Origin: SZUA-430 sp034440175
GTDB taxonomy: Bacteria; Pseudomonadota; Alphaproteobacteria; Micropepsales; Micropepsaceae
Reading direction: 5' to 3'
Assembly: GCA_034440175.1 (NCBI GenBank)
Contig: JAWXBO010000185.1
Location: forward strand, 25,951-89,950
Length of the DNA stretch: 64,000 bases
A program made the translations under genes and the position numbers. This document shows, in pieces, positions 1 through 8,997 of the stretch (its first letter is position 1; every line of letters begins with the position of its first letter). The notes under the pieces are model-generated. The model had not been told where the DNA came from. It saw only the letters and a list, made by a program, of their open reading frames with translations, and did no database searches.

Positions 1-189
1 GCCAAGTTCGGAATAGACCTTCTCGGCGGCCTTTTCGCGAATGTGGCAGGTGTTGAGCACAACCATATCAGCGCCATCGGCTGTATCGACCAGCGTATAG
101 CCATGCGGCGCCATAACATCCGCCATCCTGGCGGAATCATACTCGTTCATCTGGCAACCATAGGTCTTGATGAAAAGTTTACGGCTCAC
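1..189 (-). CDS. miaB: tRNA-2-methylthio-N6-dimethylallyladenosine synthase MiaB, N-terminal part
   Basis: The gene is cut by the window edge and only the first 63 codons are present. They read SRKLFIKTYGCQMNEYDSA, then an NTC.IREKA segment, the UPF0004 domain start of MiaB. The cysteines in YGCQMN and LNTCHIR are the first two of the three auxiliary 4Fe-4S cluster ligands. MiaB is a radical-SAM enzyme that methylthiolates i6A37 in tRNAs reading UNN codons. The start is taken as GTG at 189, directly before the conserved region. It is the last gene of a minus-strand run, 67 bp after plsC. The identification is firm although the catalytic radical-SAM part lies outside the window. Confidence 0.93.
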   Translation of the reverse strand, partial: MSRKLFIKTYGCQMNEYDSARMADVMAPHGYTLVDTADGADMVVLNTCHIREKAAEKVYSELG

Positions 190-256
190 GACACTCAGAC
201 TGGTGGATGGGTTGGGCGAAAATCGGCCGGACTTATCCGCCAAGCCCCCCGCAAAC

Positions 257-1132
257 TCAAGCTAAATCAGCCTCTAAACCATTATCTTGAATTGGCGGAA
301 GTTCAATTGGCTCATCTTCATAGGCAGGACCCACGGCACCGGGCCTTCCGGCAAGCGCGTGCGTAACCCCTGCGGCCACCAACCGCTCACATTCCGCCGT
401 CAACTCTTTGCGCGAAGGAAACTGATCAACCGTGATCGGATGATGATAGTGCACCATAACATCGATGGGGCCCAGGCAGAAAACCTGCCACAGATGCGGC
501 ACCAAATCCATGCCGCCATACCATGCAAAGAACGGCCTGAATTCACGCCCCATCGGCATGCCGTGAAGTCGCGTATAGGCAAGCGACACTGGTTGCACAA
601 GCACGCGCCGCTTCTGCCCCGACGCATCGATGACCATCGAGTTCGCGGCCCCCAACAACGCACTCTTGAAACTCAACACCCGATTGCCATCATTCGATGT
701 GCCCTCGGGAAACAAAACGATGGTACCGCCGGCTTCCAGCCGCTCTCGTATTGCATCCCGTTGTTCGCCAGCCTTACTGCGCCGCTCCCGATCGACAAAT
801 ACGGTGCGCACCAGCCGCGACAATGTTCCAAAATACGCCCACTTCGCCACTTCAGATTTTGCGACAAAGCAAACAGGAATAACCGCCGCGAGCACCGGCA
901 TGTCCAGATAAGACGTGTGATTGCAGGCCAATAGAACACCACGCTCACGGCACGGCCGGCCATAAGTCTCAACACGAATTCCGATCAACCTGCATAACCC
1001 GCGCGCGAACTGCACTGGCAGGGTGTCGGCCAGCTGAAATTTGAACCGGAGCGCCAGCCATTGCACAGGCACGAAAGCCGCCGTCAGCGCTATGAACCCG
1101 ATCGCAATTCCAACTCCCCGCAGCGTTTGCAT
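257..1132 (-). CDS. plsC: 1-acyl-sn-glycerol-3-phosphate acyltransferase (PlsC family)
   Basis: This enzyme acylates lysophosphatidic acid to phosphatidic acid at the inner membrane. The N-terminus has a hydrophobic segment (GIAIGFIALTAAFVPVQWLA). The acyltransferase motif HTSYLD (HX4D) follows near residue 73, and FPEGTSNDG forms the glycerol-3-phosphate-binding motif. Length (291 aa) is usual for alphaproteobacterial PlsC. The reading frame allows a TTG at 1138, but ATG at 1132 is preferred. It lies 12 bp behind the Fur-family gene, so the two are probably co-transcribed. An ornithine-lipid-type acyltransferase (OlsA) is a less likely alternative, as no olsB is adjacent. Confidence 0.88.
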   Translation of the reverse strand: MQTLRGVGIAIGFIALTAAFVPVQWLALRFKFQLADTLPVQFARGLCRLIGIRVETYGRPCRERGVLLACNHTSYLDMPVLAAVIPVCFVAKSEVAKWAYFGTLSRLVRTVFVDRERRSKAGEQRDAIRERLEAGGTIVLFPEGTSNDGNRVLSFKSALLGAANSMVIDASGQKRRVLVQPVSLAYTRLHGMPMGREFRPFFAWYGGMDLVPHLWQVFCLGPIDVMVHYHHPITVDQFPSRKELTAECERLVAAGVTHALAGRPGAVGPAYEDEPIELPPIQDNGLEADLA

Positions 1133-1144
1133 GAACAATGCGTC

Positions 1145-1585
1145 CTATTTCTTTGAACCCGGCTTGGCGCCCACACTCGAAATGTCCAACGCCACGCCGT
1201 AGAGCTCCAACCGGTGATCAACGAGTTTGTAGCCCAATTTCTCGGCCACAAGCCGTTGCAATTCTTCAATTTGATCATTGTGAAATTCGATGACCTTACC
1301 TGTCTGCACATCAATGAGATGATCATGATGCTCATCCGGCATTTCTTCATAGCGTGAACGGCCATCACGAAAATCATGACGTTCCAATATTCCGGATTCT
1401 TCCAGCAGCCTCACCGTACGATACACGGTCGCAATACTGATATGCGGATCAATAGATGACGCTCGCCTGTGCAGCTCCTCTGCATCAGGATGATCATTTG
1501 ATTCCGACAAAACGCGAGCGATGACGCGGCGCTGCCCGGTCATGCGCAGACCTTTTTCAACGCACAGCTTTTCAATCCTGTCCAT
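1145..1585 (-). CDS. Fur-family metalloregulator (Fur/Mur)
   Basis: A 146-residue Fur-family repressor. The winged helix lies at about residues 10-85 (TGQRRVIARVLSESNDHPDAE, ISIATVYRTVRLLEESG). The metal-binding and dimerisation part carries HHDHLIDVQTGKVIEF. The CxxC zinc site of enterobacterial Fur is replaced by DVQTG, as in the alphaproteobacterial Mur/Fur branch that senses manganese or iron. The position between rimI and plsC/miaB matches the conserved location of that gene in Rhizobiales. ATG at 1585 is preferred to the GTG one codon earlier. Whether it responds to Mn or Fe cannot be told from the sequence. Confidence 0.88.
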   Translation of the reverse strand: MDRIEKLCVEKGLRMTGQRRVIARVLSESNDHPDAEELHRRASSIDPHISIATVYRTVRLLEESGILERHDFRDGRSRYEEMPDEHHDHLIDVQTGKVIEFHNDQIEELQRLVAEKLGYKLVDHRLELYGVALDISSVGAKPGSKK

Positions 1586-1600
1586 CACTCACCCAAGCCA

Positions 1601-2107
1601 TCATGGGCCCTTGTAGTCCATTCCTGTGTTTGGCGGAAGCAGGACATTACTCAGCATTTTCTTCATAACCAATGCATCGGAGGCCTCGAGGCCATTCTGA
1701 TAGTAGGCCGCGCGCCGCCCAACGGTCAAAAACCCAAACCGCTGGTATAGTAGCACTGCTGAAACATTGGCCTCGTTGACCTCGAGAAACATCTTCACAA
1801 TTCCACTTGCCCGCAAAAATTGTTCCGCCGTGTCTAGCAACGCTCGCCCAAGCCCCGCTCGTCGCGCGCCCAACTGAACACAAAAGGTCAAGACTTCGGC
1901 TTCGTCGGCGACAGCTCGAAACAGAATGAACCCTTCTGCGCCGGCTGTGTCTTCACGCGCGCCCAGAAACACTGCAACACCATCTCGTTCAAGCAGGGAT
2001 GCAAAGGCTGGCTCCGGCCACGTATCCGAAAACGCGGCCGCGTGAAGGCGCGCAAGGTCCGCGCTGTCTCCTTTGCTGCCAGGCCAAATTCGAAACACCT
2101 CACTCAT
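1601..2107 (-). CDS. rimI: ribosomal protein bS18 N-alpha-acetyltransferase RimI (GNAT)
   Basis: A 168-residue GNAT acetyltransferase. The acetyl-CoA-binding segment is VQLGARRAGLGRALLDTAE (about residues 77-95), with the R/Q-x-x-G-x-G/A pattern. The C-terminal part ANVSAVLLYQRFGFLTVGRR is typical of RimI. RimI acetylates the N-terminal alanine of bS18. The start ATG overlaps the stop of tsaB by four bases (ATGA), implying translational coupling. The tsaB-rimI pairing is widespread and supports both calls. Confidence 0.87.
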   Translation of the reverse strand: MSEVFRIWPGSKGDSADLARLHAAAFSDTWPEPAFASLLERDGVAVFLGAREDTAGAEGFILFRAVADEAEVLTFCVQLGARRAGLGRALLDTAEQFLRASGIVKMFLEVNEANVSAVLLYQRFGFLTVGRRAAYYQNGLEASDALVMKKMLSNVLLPPNTGMDYKGP

Positions 2108-2769
2108 ACTGGCAATCGCGCATCCGGCGCCCGCAGATAGGCGGGAGTCGGAGGGAAAAGATGCGGGCTCAATGTTCCTGCACGAACGGCCATAAGCTTT
2201 GCATCAATGCGCCCTGCGTCAACCACTGTCGCGGCACAGGTCAAACCATGCAACAATACCGCACCAGTACCGGTCAAGATGCATGGCGCCAGCAATACCA
2301 GGCCTATGGCCCGCTTGGCGTCATCGATGGCCATTAACGCTGCAGGCAACATCACTCGGCCACCAGGATCGGTTGCTATAGTGTAGACCTCTCCTCGTTT
2401 GGCATCGATCACCACGCCCACACTACAATTTGGATGGCTTGTTGCCACCTGCGCCGCCAGACAGTCGAGCGTTGACAGTCCCAATAATTCGGCGCCCGTC
2501 GCCAGATGCAACCCCTTTGCAAATGCAAGCCCAACGCGCACGCCCGTAAAGGCACCTGGTCCCACCGTTACCGCAACGCGGCTCAATTGTTTAAACGAAG
2601 CTCCAGCATCTTTGAACAACTGCGCCACGAGTGGCGGCAAGGTTTCAGCCTGCGTCCCTGCCGGGTTATCCGCTGCCGCGCTGGCGATAACTTTACCATC
2701 CAATGTCGCCAGAGCCGCACTCACAGGGCCAAATGACGTGTCGAAGGCTAGCACCAGCCGATCAATCAT
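2104..2769 (-). CDS. tsaB: tRNA threonylcarbamoyladenosine biosynthesis protein TsaB
   Basis: TsaB is the ASKHA-fold partner that scaffolds TsaD and TsaE in making t6A37. The N-terminus LVLAFDTSFGPVSAAL and the segment VAVTVGPGAFTGVRVGLAFA are diagnostic. The latter is the conserved GPGSFTGxRxG motif with Ala in place of Ser. At 221 residues it is a normal length. It overlaps both neighbours by ATGA junctions (nitroreductase upstream, rimI downstream). Its partner tsaD is in this window at 46733-47791; tsaE is not seen. Confidence 0.93.
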   Translation of the reverse strand: MIDRLVLAFDTSFGPVSAALATLDGKVIASAAADNPAGTQAETLPPLVAQLFKDAGASFKQLSRVAVTVGPGAFTGVRVGLAFAKGLHLATGAELLGLSTLDCLAAQVATSHPNCSVGVVIDAKRGEVYTIATDPGGRVMLPAALMAIDDAKRAIGLVLLAPCILTGTGAVLLHGLTCAATVVDAGRIDAKLMAVRAGTLSPHLFPPTPAYLRAPDARLPV

Positions 2770-3368
2770 ATGATCTGGCAGGCCTCGTCAAAAGTCAGAC
2801 GCGGCGATCGGGGGAAAACAGCGCTTGGATCACCGTATCCAAGGGCACAAATGAAATTGGATTTGATGGCGCCACCGGAGAAAAACGCCTTATCGACGCC
2901 TTCATTGTCAAAACCGGACATCGGCCCGCAATCCAGACCCACAGCGCGGGCCGCCATGATGAGATAAGCGCCCTGCAGTGTGCCATTTCGAAAAGCCGTC
3001 GATTGAATCAATTTCTCGTTGCCCACAAACCAACTGCGCGCGTCCGCATGGGGAAACAGGTGCGGCAGCTTTTCATAAAATTCCAAATCATGTCCGATAA
3101 TCACTGTCACCGGTGCTTGCATCACTTTTGCGACGTTGTTCGGTGCTAAAAACGGTTTGATACGCTCGCGGCCTTCTGGAGTGGTAATGAAAACAAGCCG
3201 CGCAGGGGAGCAGTTGGCGCTCGTTGGCCCCATGCGCATGAGATCGTAGAGTGCATGCAAAAGCGTCTGTGAAACCGGCTTAGTCTGCCACGCGTTCTGA
3301 GTGCGTGCGGCACGAAACAATTGATCAAGCGCGTCGTCTGAAATGGCGTGGTGCAACTTAGCCCTCAC
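2766..3368 (-). CDS. nitroreductase-family FMN enzyme, RutE/malonic semialdehyde reductase-like
   Basis: A 200-residue nitroreductase-fold protein. DLMRMGPTSANCSPARLVFI is the FMN-binding region, and the C-terminal ICALGYGDPSAVFPRSPRL is close to the RutE/HadB branch, which reduces malonic semialdehyde to 3-hydroxypropionate with NAD(P)H. No other rut genes are nearby, so a general quinone or nitro reductase role is equally possible. The start is GTG at 3368 and the end overlaps tsaB by ATGA. The association with tsaB-rimI is common in Rhizobiales but not functionally explained. Confidence 0.78.
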   Translation of the reverse strand: MRAKLHHAISDDALDQLFRAARTQNAWQTKPVSQTLLHALYDLMRMGPTSANCSPARLVFITTPEGRERIKPFLAPNNVAKVMQAPVTVIIGHDLEFYEKLPHLFPHADARSWFVGNEKLIQSTAFRNGTLQGAYLIMAARAVGLDCGPMSGFDNEGVDKAFFSGGAIKSNFICALGYGDPSAVFPRSPRLTFDEACQII

Positions 3369-3395
3369 AAGTTTAGAGACCTGAAACCGATGTGC

Positions 3396-3962
3396 CTAGA
3401 CCGCTACGGCTTCCACCGCATTCACTTCTGGAATGTAGTGGCGCAGCATGTTCTCAATACCGTTTTTCAACGTTGCCGTTGACGATGGACATCCTGCACA
3501 CGAACCACGCAAATTCAAAAACACCGTTCCTGACTTGCTCTCAAATCCACGAAACACGATGTCGCCGCCATCTTGCGCAACGGCGGGCCGCACGCGGGTC
3601 TCCAGCAATTCCTTGATTTGCACCACAATCGCTTCGTCTTGCGGATCGTAGTCTTCCGCAGCAAGAGCCGGCTGAACTTCACCCTCAACAACAGGCAATC
3701 CCTTGGTGAAATGTTCCATTATAACGCCCAGAATCATGGGCTTGAGGTGCGGCCAGTCGTTGCCCGATTTGGTGACTGTAATGAAATCGGGACCAAACAT
3801 AACGCCCGAAACACCGTCAACCTCGAAAAGGCTTCGTGCAAGCGGCGACTTCTGGGCCGACTCGCGTGAGGGAAAATCTGCAGCCCCTTGTCCAAGCACA
3901 GATCTGCCAGGCAAGAACTTCAGGGTAGCGGGGTTAGGCGTTGATTCAGTTTGGATAAACAT
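3396..3962 (-). CDS. nfuA: NfuA-type Fe-S cluster scaffold/carrier protein
   Basis: A 188-residue Nfu protein. The N-terminal Scaffold domain (IQTESTPNPATLKFLPG, GVSGVMFGPDFITVTK) is followed by a C-terminal NifU-like domain with RGSCAGCPSS, whose CxxC binds a bridging 4Fe-4S cluster. It delivers clusters to apo-targets in the cytosol. The reading frame extends upstream, but ATG at 3962 is chosen because IQTESTPNP is the usual N-terminus and an AAGAGA ribosome-binding site precedes it. Gene order with trpS and the universal stress gene is conserved in Rhizobiales. Confidence 0.92.
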   Translation of the reverse strand: MFIQTESTPNPATLKFLPGRSVLGQGAADFPSRESAQKSPLARSLFEVDGVSGVMFGPDFITVTKSGNDWPHLKPMILGVIMEHFTKGLPVVEGEVQPALAAEDYDPQDEAIVVQIKELLETRVRPAVAQDGGDIVFRGFESKSGTVFLNLRGSCAGCPSSTATLKNGIENMLRHYIPEVNAVEAVAV

Positions 3963-4098
3963 CGAAGTCTCTTTGAGCGGTTCCAGCAAGGCTTTAAATA
4001 GGCCCCCATTCGCTTTGAAACAACCTCTTCAGTCTCAAGTGCGCCTCAATAAGTTGGAGGCGAAGCCGGAACTGCGGCAATCGAGCCATTAAAAACGG

Positions 4099-4635
4099 TT
4101 AAGCCAAAGCATCGATCATCTCATCGCTTAGCCCTCCAGGCACAATTGTGACTGGTATCGGATAGGCCAGCTGCGCCTGCTGGGCGGCATACGAAACAAG
4201 CGGACCCGGACCTTCGCGTCCCGTTCCCGCAGCCAGCACCAAAACCATGATGTCAGGGTCTTCCTTCAACAATGCCAGCAATACGTCGCGCGCCTTGCCT
4301 TCGCGTACAAGCACTTCGGAATACTGCCCAGAGAGTTCGTGCACATGGCTAGCGGCCTCATAGAGTAAGCGTTCGGCCTCACTCATGGCTTCCTCACGCA
4401 TCGCGTCTTCGACCGAACGCCAATGCTGAAAGTCCGCAGGCGACACCACGATCAGCAAAGACGTATGCCCGCCCGTATGCTGAGCTCTACGTGCGGCATA
4501 GCGCAGAGCCTTTTTGTGCTCGGGCGATTTGTCGACAACGACAAGAAATTTGCGCCCGCGTTGCAATTGAACGGCACTCTGGGTTGACGTGTCCGGCATG
4601 GGACCTACCCTCTCGTTGTCATGCGGGGTCCCCAT
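4099..4635 (-). CDS. universal stress protein (UspA family)
   Basis: A single UspA-domain protein of up to 178 residues. GRKFLVVVDKSPEHKKALRY forms the first beta strand and Asp switch, and VLVLAAGTGREGPGPLV replaces the usual GxxGxxxxxxxxxGS/T nucleotide-binding motif in a looser form. The ATG at 4635 shares its A with the TGA of trpS (TGATG), suggesting coupling. A second ATG at 4599, with AGGGTAGGT upstream, is an equally good start and gives the more typical N-terminus. Function is stress-related, with no specific ligand evident. Confidence 0.82.
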   Translation of the reverse strand: MGTPHDNERVGPMPDTSTQSAVQLQRGRKFLVVVDKSPEHKKALRYAARRAQHTGGHTSLLIVVSPADFQHWRSVEDAMREEAMSEAERLLYEAASHVHELSGQYSEVLVREGKARDVLLALLKEDPDIMVLVLAAGTGREGPGPLVSYAAQQAQLAYPIPVTIVPGGLSDEMIDALA

Positions 4636-5648
4636 CAAACCGCAAACCCGACGATGCGCCTGACATCGGCAAGGATGGGCTCCGCAATCGCCCGCGCCTG
4701 GCCAGCGCCTTCGCGCAACAATCGGTCCAGCTCTTCGCGATCAGCCAGCAACCGGCGCATTTCAGCGGCAATCGGCGCTAGCTTTGACACGACAATTTCT
4801 GAAAGAGCGTTCTTTAAAGTCGAAAACTGCGCCCCGCGAAATTCTTCGATCACGCCAGACAGCGGGCGCTCTGCAAACGCGGAGTAAATAGACAGCAGAT
4901 TTTCCGCTTCCGGACGCCCTGCCAGATCCGCTTCAGTTTCCGGTAACGGAAGTGGATCGGACTTGGCTTTTTTGAACTTGAGCACGATCGTGTCGGCGTC
5001 ATCGGTTAGGTTGATTCGCGAATAGTCCGATGCATCCGATTTTGACATTTTGGCACTGCCATCGCGCAAACTCATCACCCGCGTCGCCGGTCCGGTGATA
5101 AAAGGTTCCGGCAACGGAAAAAAGTCATCCACGCCGAAATCATTGTTGAACTTCTGGGCAATATCCCGCGCCAGCTCCACATGCTGTTTTTGATCGTCCC
5201 CAACCGGCACGTGCGTTGCTTTGTAGGCCAGAATATCTGCCGACATCAGCACGGGGTACGTATAAAGCCCCACACTCATCGCTTCGCGGTTTTTGCCTGC
5301 CTTGTCCTTGAATTGCGTCATACGGTTCAGCCACCCGACACGCGCCACGCAATTGAGAATCCAAGCAAGTTCGGCATGGATGCTGTTTTGGCTTTGCGCA
5401 AAAACGATAGAACGTTTTGGATCGACCCCACTTGCGATATAGGCAGCGGCCACTTCGCGCGTCGCATGCGCCAGCTGCTTCGGATCGTAATCCATGGTGA
5501 TGGCATGCATGTCTACGATGCAATAGACACAGCGGTATTGCTCTTGCAGCTTGAGCCAGTTTCGGATCGCACCCAGATAATTGCCAAGATGCAAATTGCC
5601 CGTCGGCTGCATACCTGAAAAAACCAGATTCTCGTGTGCGCCGCTCAT
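4635..5648 (-). CDS. trpS: tryptophanyl-tRNA synthetase
   Basis: A class Ic aminoacyl-tRNA synthetase charging tRNA-Trp. FSGMQPTGNLHLGNYLGA is the HIGH-like region and SAKMSKSDASDY the KMSKS loop. The frame is open to 5723, but ATG at 5648 (MSGAHENLVFSG) fits the family start and gives 337 residues, the usual length. In many Rhizobiales murJ/mviN lies between glnD and trpS. Here only 87 bp separate them and murJ is absent. Confidence 0.96.
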   Translation of the reverse strand: MSGAHENLVFSGMQPTGNLHLGNYLGAIRNWLKLQEQYRCVYCIVDMHAITMDYDPKQLAHATREVAAAYIASGVDPKRSIVFAQSQNSIHAELAWILNCVARVGWLNRMTQFKDKAGKNREAMSVGLYTYPVLMSADILAYKATHVPVGDDQKQHVELARDIAQKFNNDFGVDDFFPLPEPFITGPATRVMSLRDGSAKMSKSDASDYSRINLTDDADTIVLKFKKAKSDPLPLPETEADLAGRPEAENLLSIYSAFAERPLSGVIEEFRGAQFSTLKNALSEIVVSKLAPIAAEMRRLLADREELDRLLREGAGQARAIAEPILADVRRIVGFAV

Positions 5649-5735
5649 CGCCGATATTCCAATTCCATATATAACCAACTCCGGCGCCTTATGCTCCACT
5701 ATGGCCTTGTCCAGCAAGAGCAACAGCCCCGGCCC

Positions 5736-8510
5736 TTAACCTTTGGCAGGCTGGCGCCCCCGCCTTTGCACCCGGACCCCGCCATCTCCCAAGGCTTCGA
5801 GCACGCGCATTCTGACTTCCTCGATGCGCTGAGGGTGCGTGACTTTCAGCCCATAAACATCCTTCACGTAAAATACGTCAACGGCCCGCTCGCCATAGGT
5901 CGTGATTTGCGCTGAATGGATGGAGAGCCTCGCCACGAACAAGGCCCTTGTCAGATCATGGAGCAGTCCAGGCCGGTCCCGCCCATTGACTTCAACCACC
6001 GTGTACGAATCAGACGCGTTGTTGTCGATCAGCACTTGTGGCTCGACACGAAAGGCCTCTTCACGCCGCCGGACCTGCCGCGCGTCGATCACGCTTCGGG
6101 GCACGATATCACCGTTGAGAACCCGCTTTGCCGTTTGCCGCAAGCGCTCGATGTGCCGGGCGTCCGTGACCGGCTGCCCCTGACTGTCCTGTATCGAAAA
6201 CAAATCAAGCGCCATGCCGTCGGTGGTTGTAAAGATTTTTGCATCGACAATGTTGGCGCCGCACATGGCAACTGCACCCGTGAGCTGCGAAAATAGCCCA
6301 GGGTGATCTTCCGTATATATTGACAGTTCGGTCACCGAACGAAACGCATCTGTCTTCACCGCCATGCTCAGGCCGTCTTGCGCAACTTCCGCAGCCCGTA
6401 TCTGCTCGGCTTGTGTTTGATGTGTGTCTGGATCGAGCGCCAGCCAATACGCATCGTAATGACGCGCCAGCGCACGCTCCCGCTCGTCGTCGCTCCAGGT
6501 GGCGAGGCGTTGCGAAAACTCCTGTTTCGCGCGCGCGACCAGCTGCGGCCGGGCACTGGCACTGAAACCCCCGGACATTTGTGCTTCAGCCTCGTAGTAA
6601 AGCTGGCGTAACAGCTGGCCCTTCCATCCGTTCCACACCCCAGGACCAACAGCCCGGATATCGGCGACAGTCAAACACAACAACAGGCGAAGCCGCTCCG
6701 GAGACTGAACAACTGCAATAAAATCCCTGATGGTTTTGGGATCAGAGAGGTCGCGTTTCTGCGCAACATCGCTCATCACCAAATGATTGCGCACCAGCCA
6801 GGCAACTGTCTCAGTCTCGGCAGGTGTCAACCCCAGGCGCGGACACAGCGTTTGCGCGACATCCTCTCCGGCTTCGGAATGATCCCCTTCACGGCCCTTG
6901 GCAATATCATGCAACAGCATGGCCACATAAAGAACTTCGCGCGACAGGACCTTGTGAATGATTTCATTCGCGAGAGGATGCTCCTCTTTGTACTCACCCC
7001 GCTCAATCTTGGCCAAATGTCCGATGGCACGGATCAAATGTTCATCGACCGTATAGTGGTGATACATGTTGAATTGCATCTTGGCCACGATGCGCCCGAA
7101 GTCGGGCACGAACGCACCGAACACGCCCGCTTCATTCATCTGCCGCAATGCGCGCTCGGGATCTTTTCGCGAACTCAAAAGATCAAGAAACAATTTGTTT
7201 GCCTCCGGATCATTCATAAGCCTGTCATCTATCAGCGACAGGCCGCGCGTCACAAACCGCAAGGCATCAGGGTGAATGTCAACACCCTTCTGGTTGGCGA
7301 TGTGAAACAGTCTCAGCAAGTTGACGGGATGATCGCGAAACACCTCGGCACCATCTATATTGACACGGTTTTGCTCGACAAAAAACCCGTCCGCTCCGGC
7401 ACGCCATCGGCCAATACCCGGGATCATGCGTCCAAATGAGGGCCAGGACTTTCTGTTTTGGCTCTCCAGCGCCGCACAAAATATGCGCGTCAGGTCTCCA
7501 ACCGTTTTGGCGTTCAGGAAATAGCGTTGCATGAAACGCTCGACGCCGCGCTCCCCGCCCAGATCTTCAAATCCCAACCGTTTGGCGATGTCGATTTGAC
7601 AGTCGAAGGTCAGCCGCTCTTCCGCCCGGCCGGCCACGAGATGCAAGTGACATCTCACGAGCCATAGAAACTCTTCCGCGTCGGCAAATGCCTTGTGCTC
7701 GTCGTCCGTCAAGAACCCCGCTTGCACAAGTTCTGCCACAGTTTCAACACGATACAAATACTTCGCGATCCAGTACAGCGTATGGAGGTCCCGCAAGCCC
7801 CCCTTGCCGTCTTTAACGTTGGGCTCAACAAGATAGCGGCTTTCTCCTGTTGAAGCGTGACGGCGCCTGCGTTCATTGAGTTTTGCTTCTACAAAGTCAT
7901 TGCCCGATCCGGCGACAACCTCTTTTGCAAACCGTATTTTCAAGGTGTCGAACAGCGTCCGATGTCCGCAAACAAAACGCGCCTCCAGCACGGAAGTTCG
8001 AATGGTGTGATCTGCTTTTGCAAGTCGCAGGCACTCTTCGATTGAGCGTGTGGCGTGTCCGACTTTCAGACCAAGATCCCACAAGACATAGAGCATGTAC
8101 TCAACCGCACTCTCTCCCCATGCCGTTTGCTTGTAAGGCAGCAAAAACAGTAGATCGATGTCCGAGCCCGGCGCCAATGCCCCGCGTCCATATCCGCCGA
8201 CGGCAACAACCGATAGCTGCTCGGACTCCGTGGGGTTTTGTGCATAGAAGACGTGCTTGGTCGTAAAATCGTAAAGCACGTGAATGAGAAGGTCCATCGC
8301 CAAAGCCAGGCCATGCGCGCTTTCAAGCCCTGAGCCTCCTGCTTCAAGAGTGGCCCGCATTTTTGACCGGGCATCGGTCAGCGCCTGTTTGAAAAGCGGC
8401 AATGTGGCCACGCGCAATCGCGCTACGTCGGAACCTTGCTCCTGCGCCAGCGCAGTCAGGGCACGTCTCAATCTCATGCCGGGAATGCTGTCGCATGTGT
8501 CCTCAGTCAT
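5736..8510 (-). CDS. glnD: bifunctional PII uridylyltransferase/uridylyl-removing enzyme GlnD
   Basis: At 924 residues this is full-length GlnD. The nucleotidyltransferase motif GGYGRGALAPGSDIDLLFL is near residue 110. The GlnE-like linker and an HD domain (YVAMLLHDIAKGREGDHSE) follow, and two ACT domains occupy the C-terminus (TEDHPGLFSQLTGAV, NGRDRPGLLHDLTRAL). GlnD uridylylates PII proteins when glutamine is low and de-uridylylates them when it is high. Its start overlaps the end of the GFA gene by eight bases (ATGACTGA). Assignment is secure. Confidence 0.97.
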   Translation of the reverse strand: MTEDTCDSIPGMRLRRALTALAQEQGSDVARLRVATLPLFKQALTDARSKMRATLEAGGSGLESAHGLALAMDLLIHVLYDFTTKHVFYAQNPTESEQLSVVAVGGYGRGALAPGSDIDLLFLLPYKQTAWGESAVEYMLYVLWDLGLKVGHATRSIEECLRLAKADHTIRTSVLEARFVCGHRTLFDTLKIRFAKEVVAGSGNDFVEAKLNERRRRHASTGESRYLVEPNVKDGKGGLRDLHTLYWIAKYLYRVETVAELVQAGFLTDDEHKAFADAEEFLWLVRCHLHLVAGRAEERLTFDCQIDIAKRLGFEDLGGERGVERFMQRYFLNAKTVGDLTRIFCAALESQNRKSWPSFGRMIPGIGRWRAGADGFFVEQNRVNIDGAEVFRDHPVNLLRLFHIANQKGVDIHPDALRFVTRGLSLIDDRLMNDPEANKLFLDLLSSRKDPERALRQMNEAGVFGAFVPDFGRIVAKMQFNMYHHYTVDEHLIRAIGHLAKIERGEYKEEHPLANEIIHKVLSREVLYVAMLLHDIAKGREGDHSEAGEDVAQTLCPRLGLTPAETETVAWLVRNHLVMSDVAQKRDLSDPKTIRDFIAVVQSPERLRLLLCLTVADIRAVGPGVWNGWKGQLLRQLYYEAEAQMSGGFSASARPQLVARAKQEFSQRLATWSDDERERALARHYDAYWLALDPDTHQTQAEQIRAAEVAQDGLSMAVKTDAFRSVTELSIYTEDHPGLFSQLTGAVAMCGANIVDAKIFTTTDGMALDLFSIQDSQGQPVTDARHIERLRQTAKRVLNGDIVPRSVIDARQVRRREEAFRVEPQVLIDNNASDSYTVVEVNGRDRPGLLHDLTRALFVARLSIHSAQITTYGERAVDVFYVKDVYGLKVTHPQRIEEVRMRVLEALGDGGVRVQRRGRQPAKG

Positions 8511-8997
8511 GCTTGGAACCCATCATCGCTGCGCGCCGCTTCAAACTCGCAGCTGGCCAGTACTTGTCGGCCTTGTAGTACCCGTGCATTGCGTGCGCGT
8601 CAGGAGGAATCACGATCCATTTCTGCTTTGAGGCTGTAAAAATATGAATGTCCGGCGGACAGTGATCTGGACGATCCAGCGTTCCGACCCTCACGAACGC
8701 GACCTTCAGACCCGCGCCAGCATAGTGGCTCCAAACTGCGATACGGCACCGAGGACAGCGAACAAATTTTTGCCCTTTACCGCTGTTCGACGAAATCTTC
8801 ACGGTTTCCGGTTCACCACTGAAAAGTTTAATTCGATTTGCTTCGATCATTGCGTTGAGAGCGAATGCAGCGCCCGACTCGCGCTGGCACCAGGTACAAT
8901 GGCAACAATGTACAAACAGTGGCCTACTGATCATGCGATACCGGATCGCCCGGCAGGTGCAGCCCCCCTCAGCCGGAAATATCTTTGCTTTTGTCAT
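8503..8997 (-). CDS. GFA/CENP-V-family zinc protein (glutathione-dependent formaldehyde-activating fold)
   Basis: A 164-residue protein with the GFA cysteine pattern: GGCTCRAIRY near the N-terminus, HCCHCTWCQRESGAAF, then RCPRCRIAVWSHY. These supply the usual structural and catalytic zinc ligands. Family members are often called Gfa or S-(hydroxymethyl)glutathione synthase, but most have no proven activity. ATG at 8997 lies inside the last 29 bases of mutS, and the end overlaps glnD, so the gene is wedged between the two. This suggests it is read from the mutS transcript. Confidence 0.82.
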   Translation of the reverse strand: MTKAKIFPAEGGCTCRAIRYRMISRPLFVHCCHCTWCQRESGAAFALNAMIEANRIKLFSGEPETVKISSNSGKGQKFVRCPRCRIAVWSHYAGAGLKVAFVRVGTLDRPDHCPPDIHIFTASKQKWIVIPPDAHAMHGYYKADKYWPAASLKRRAAMMGSKHD

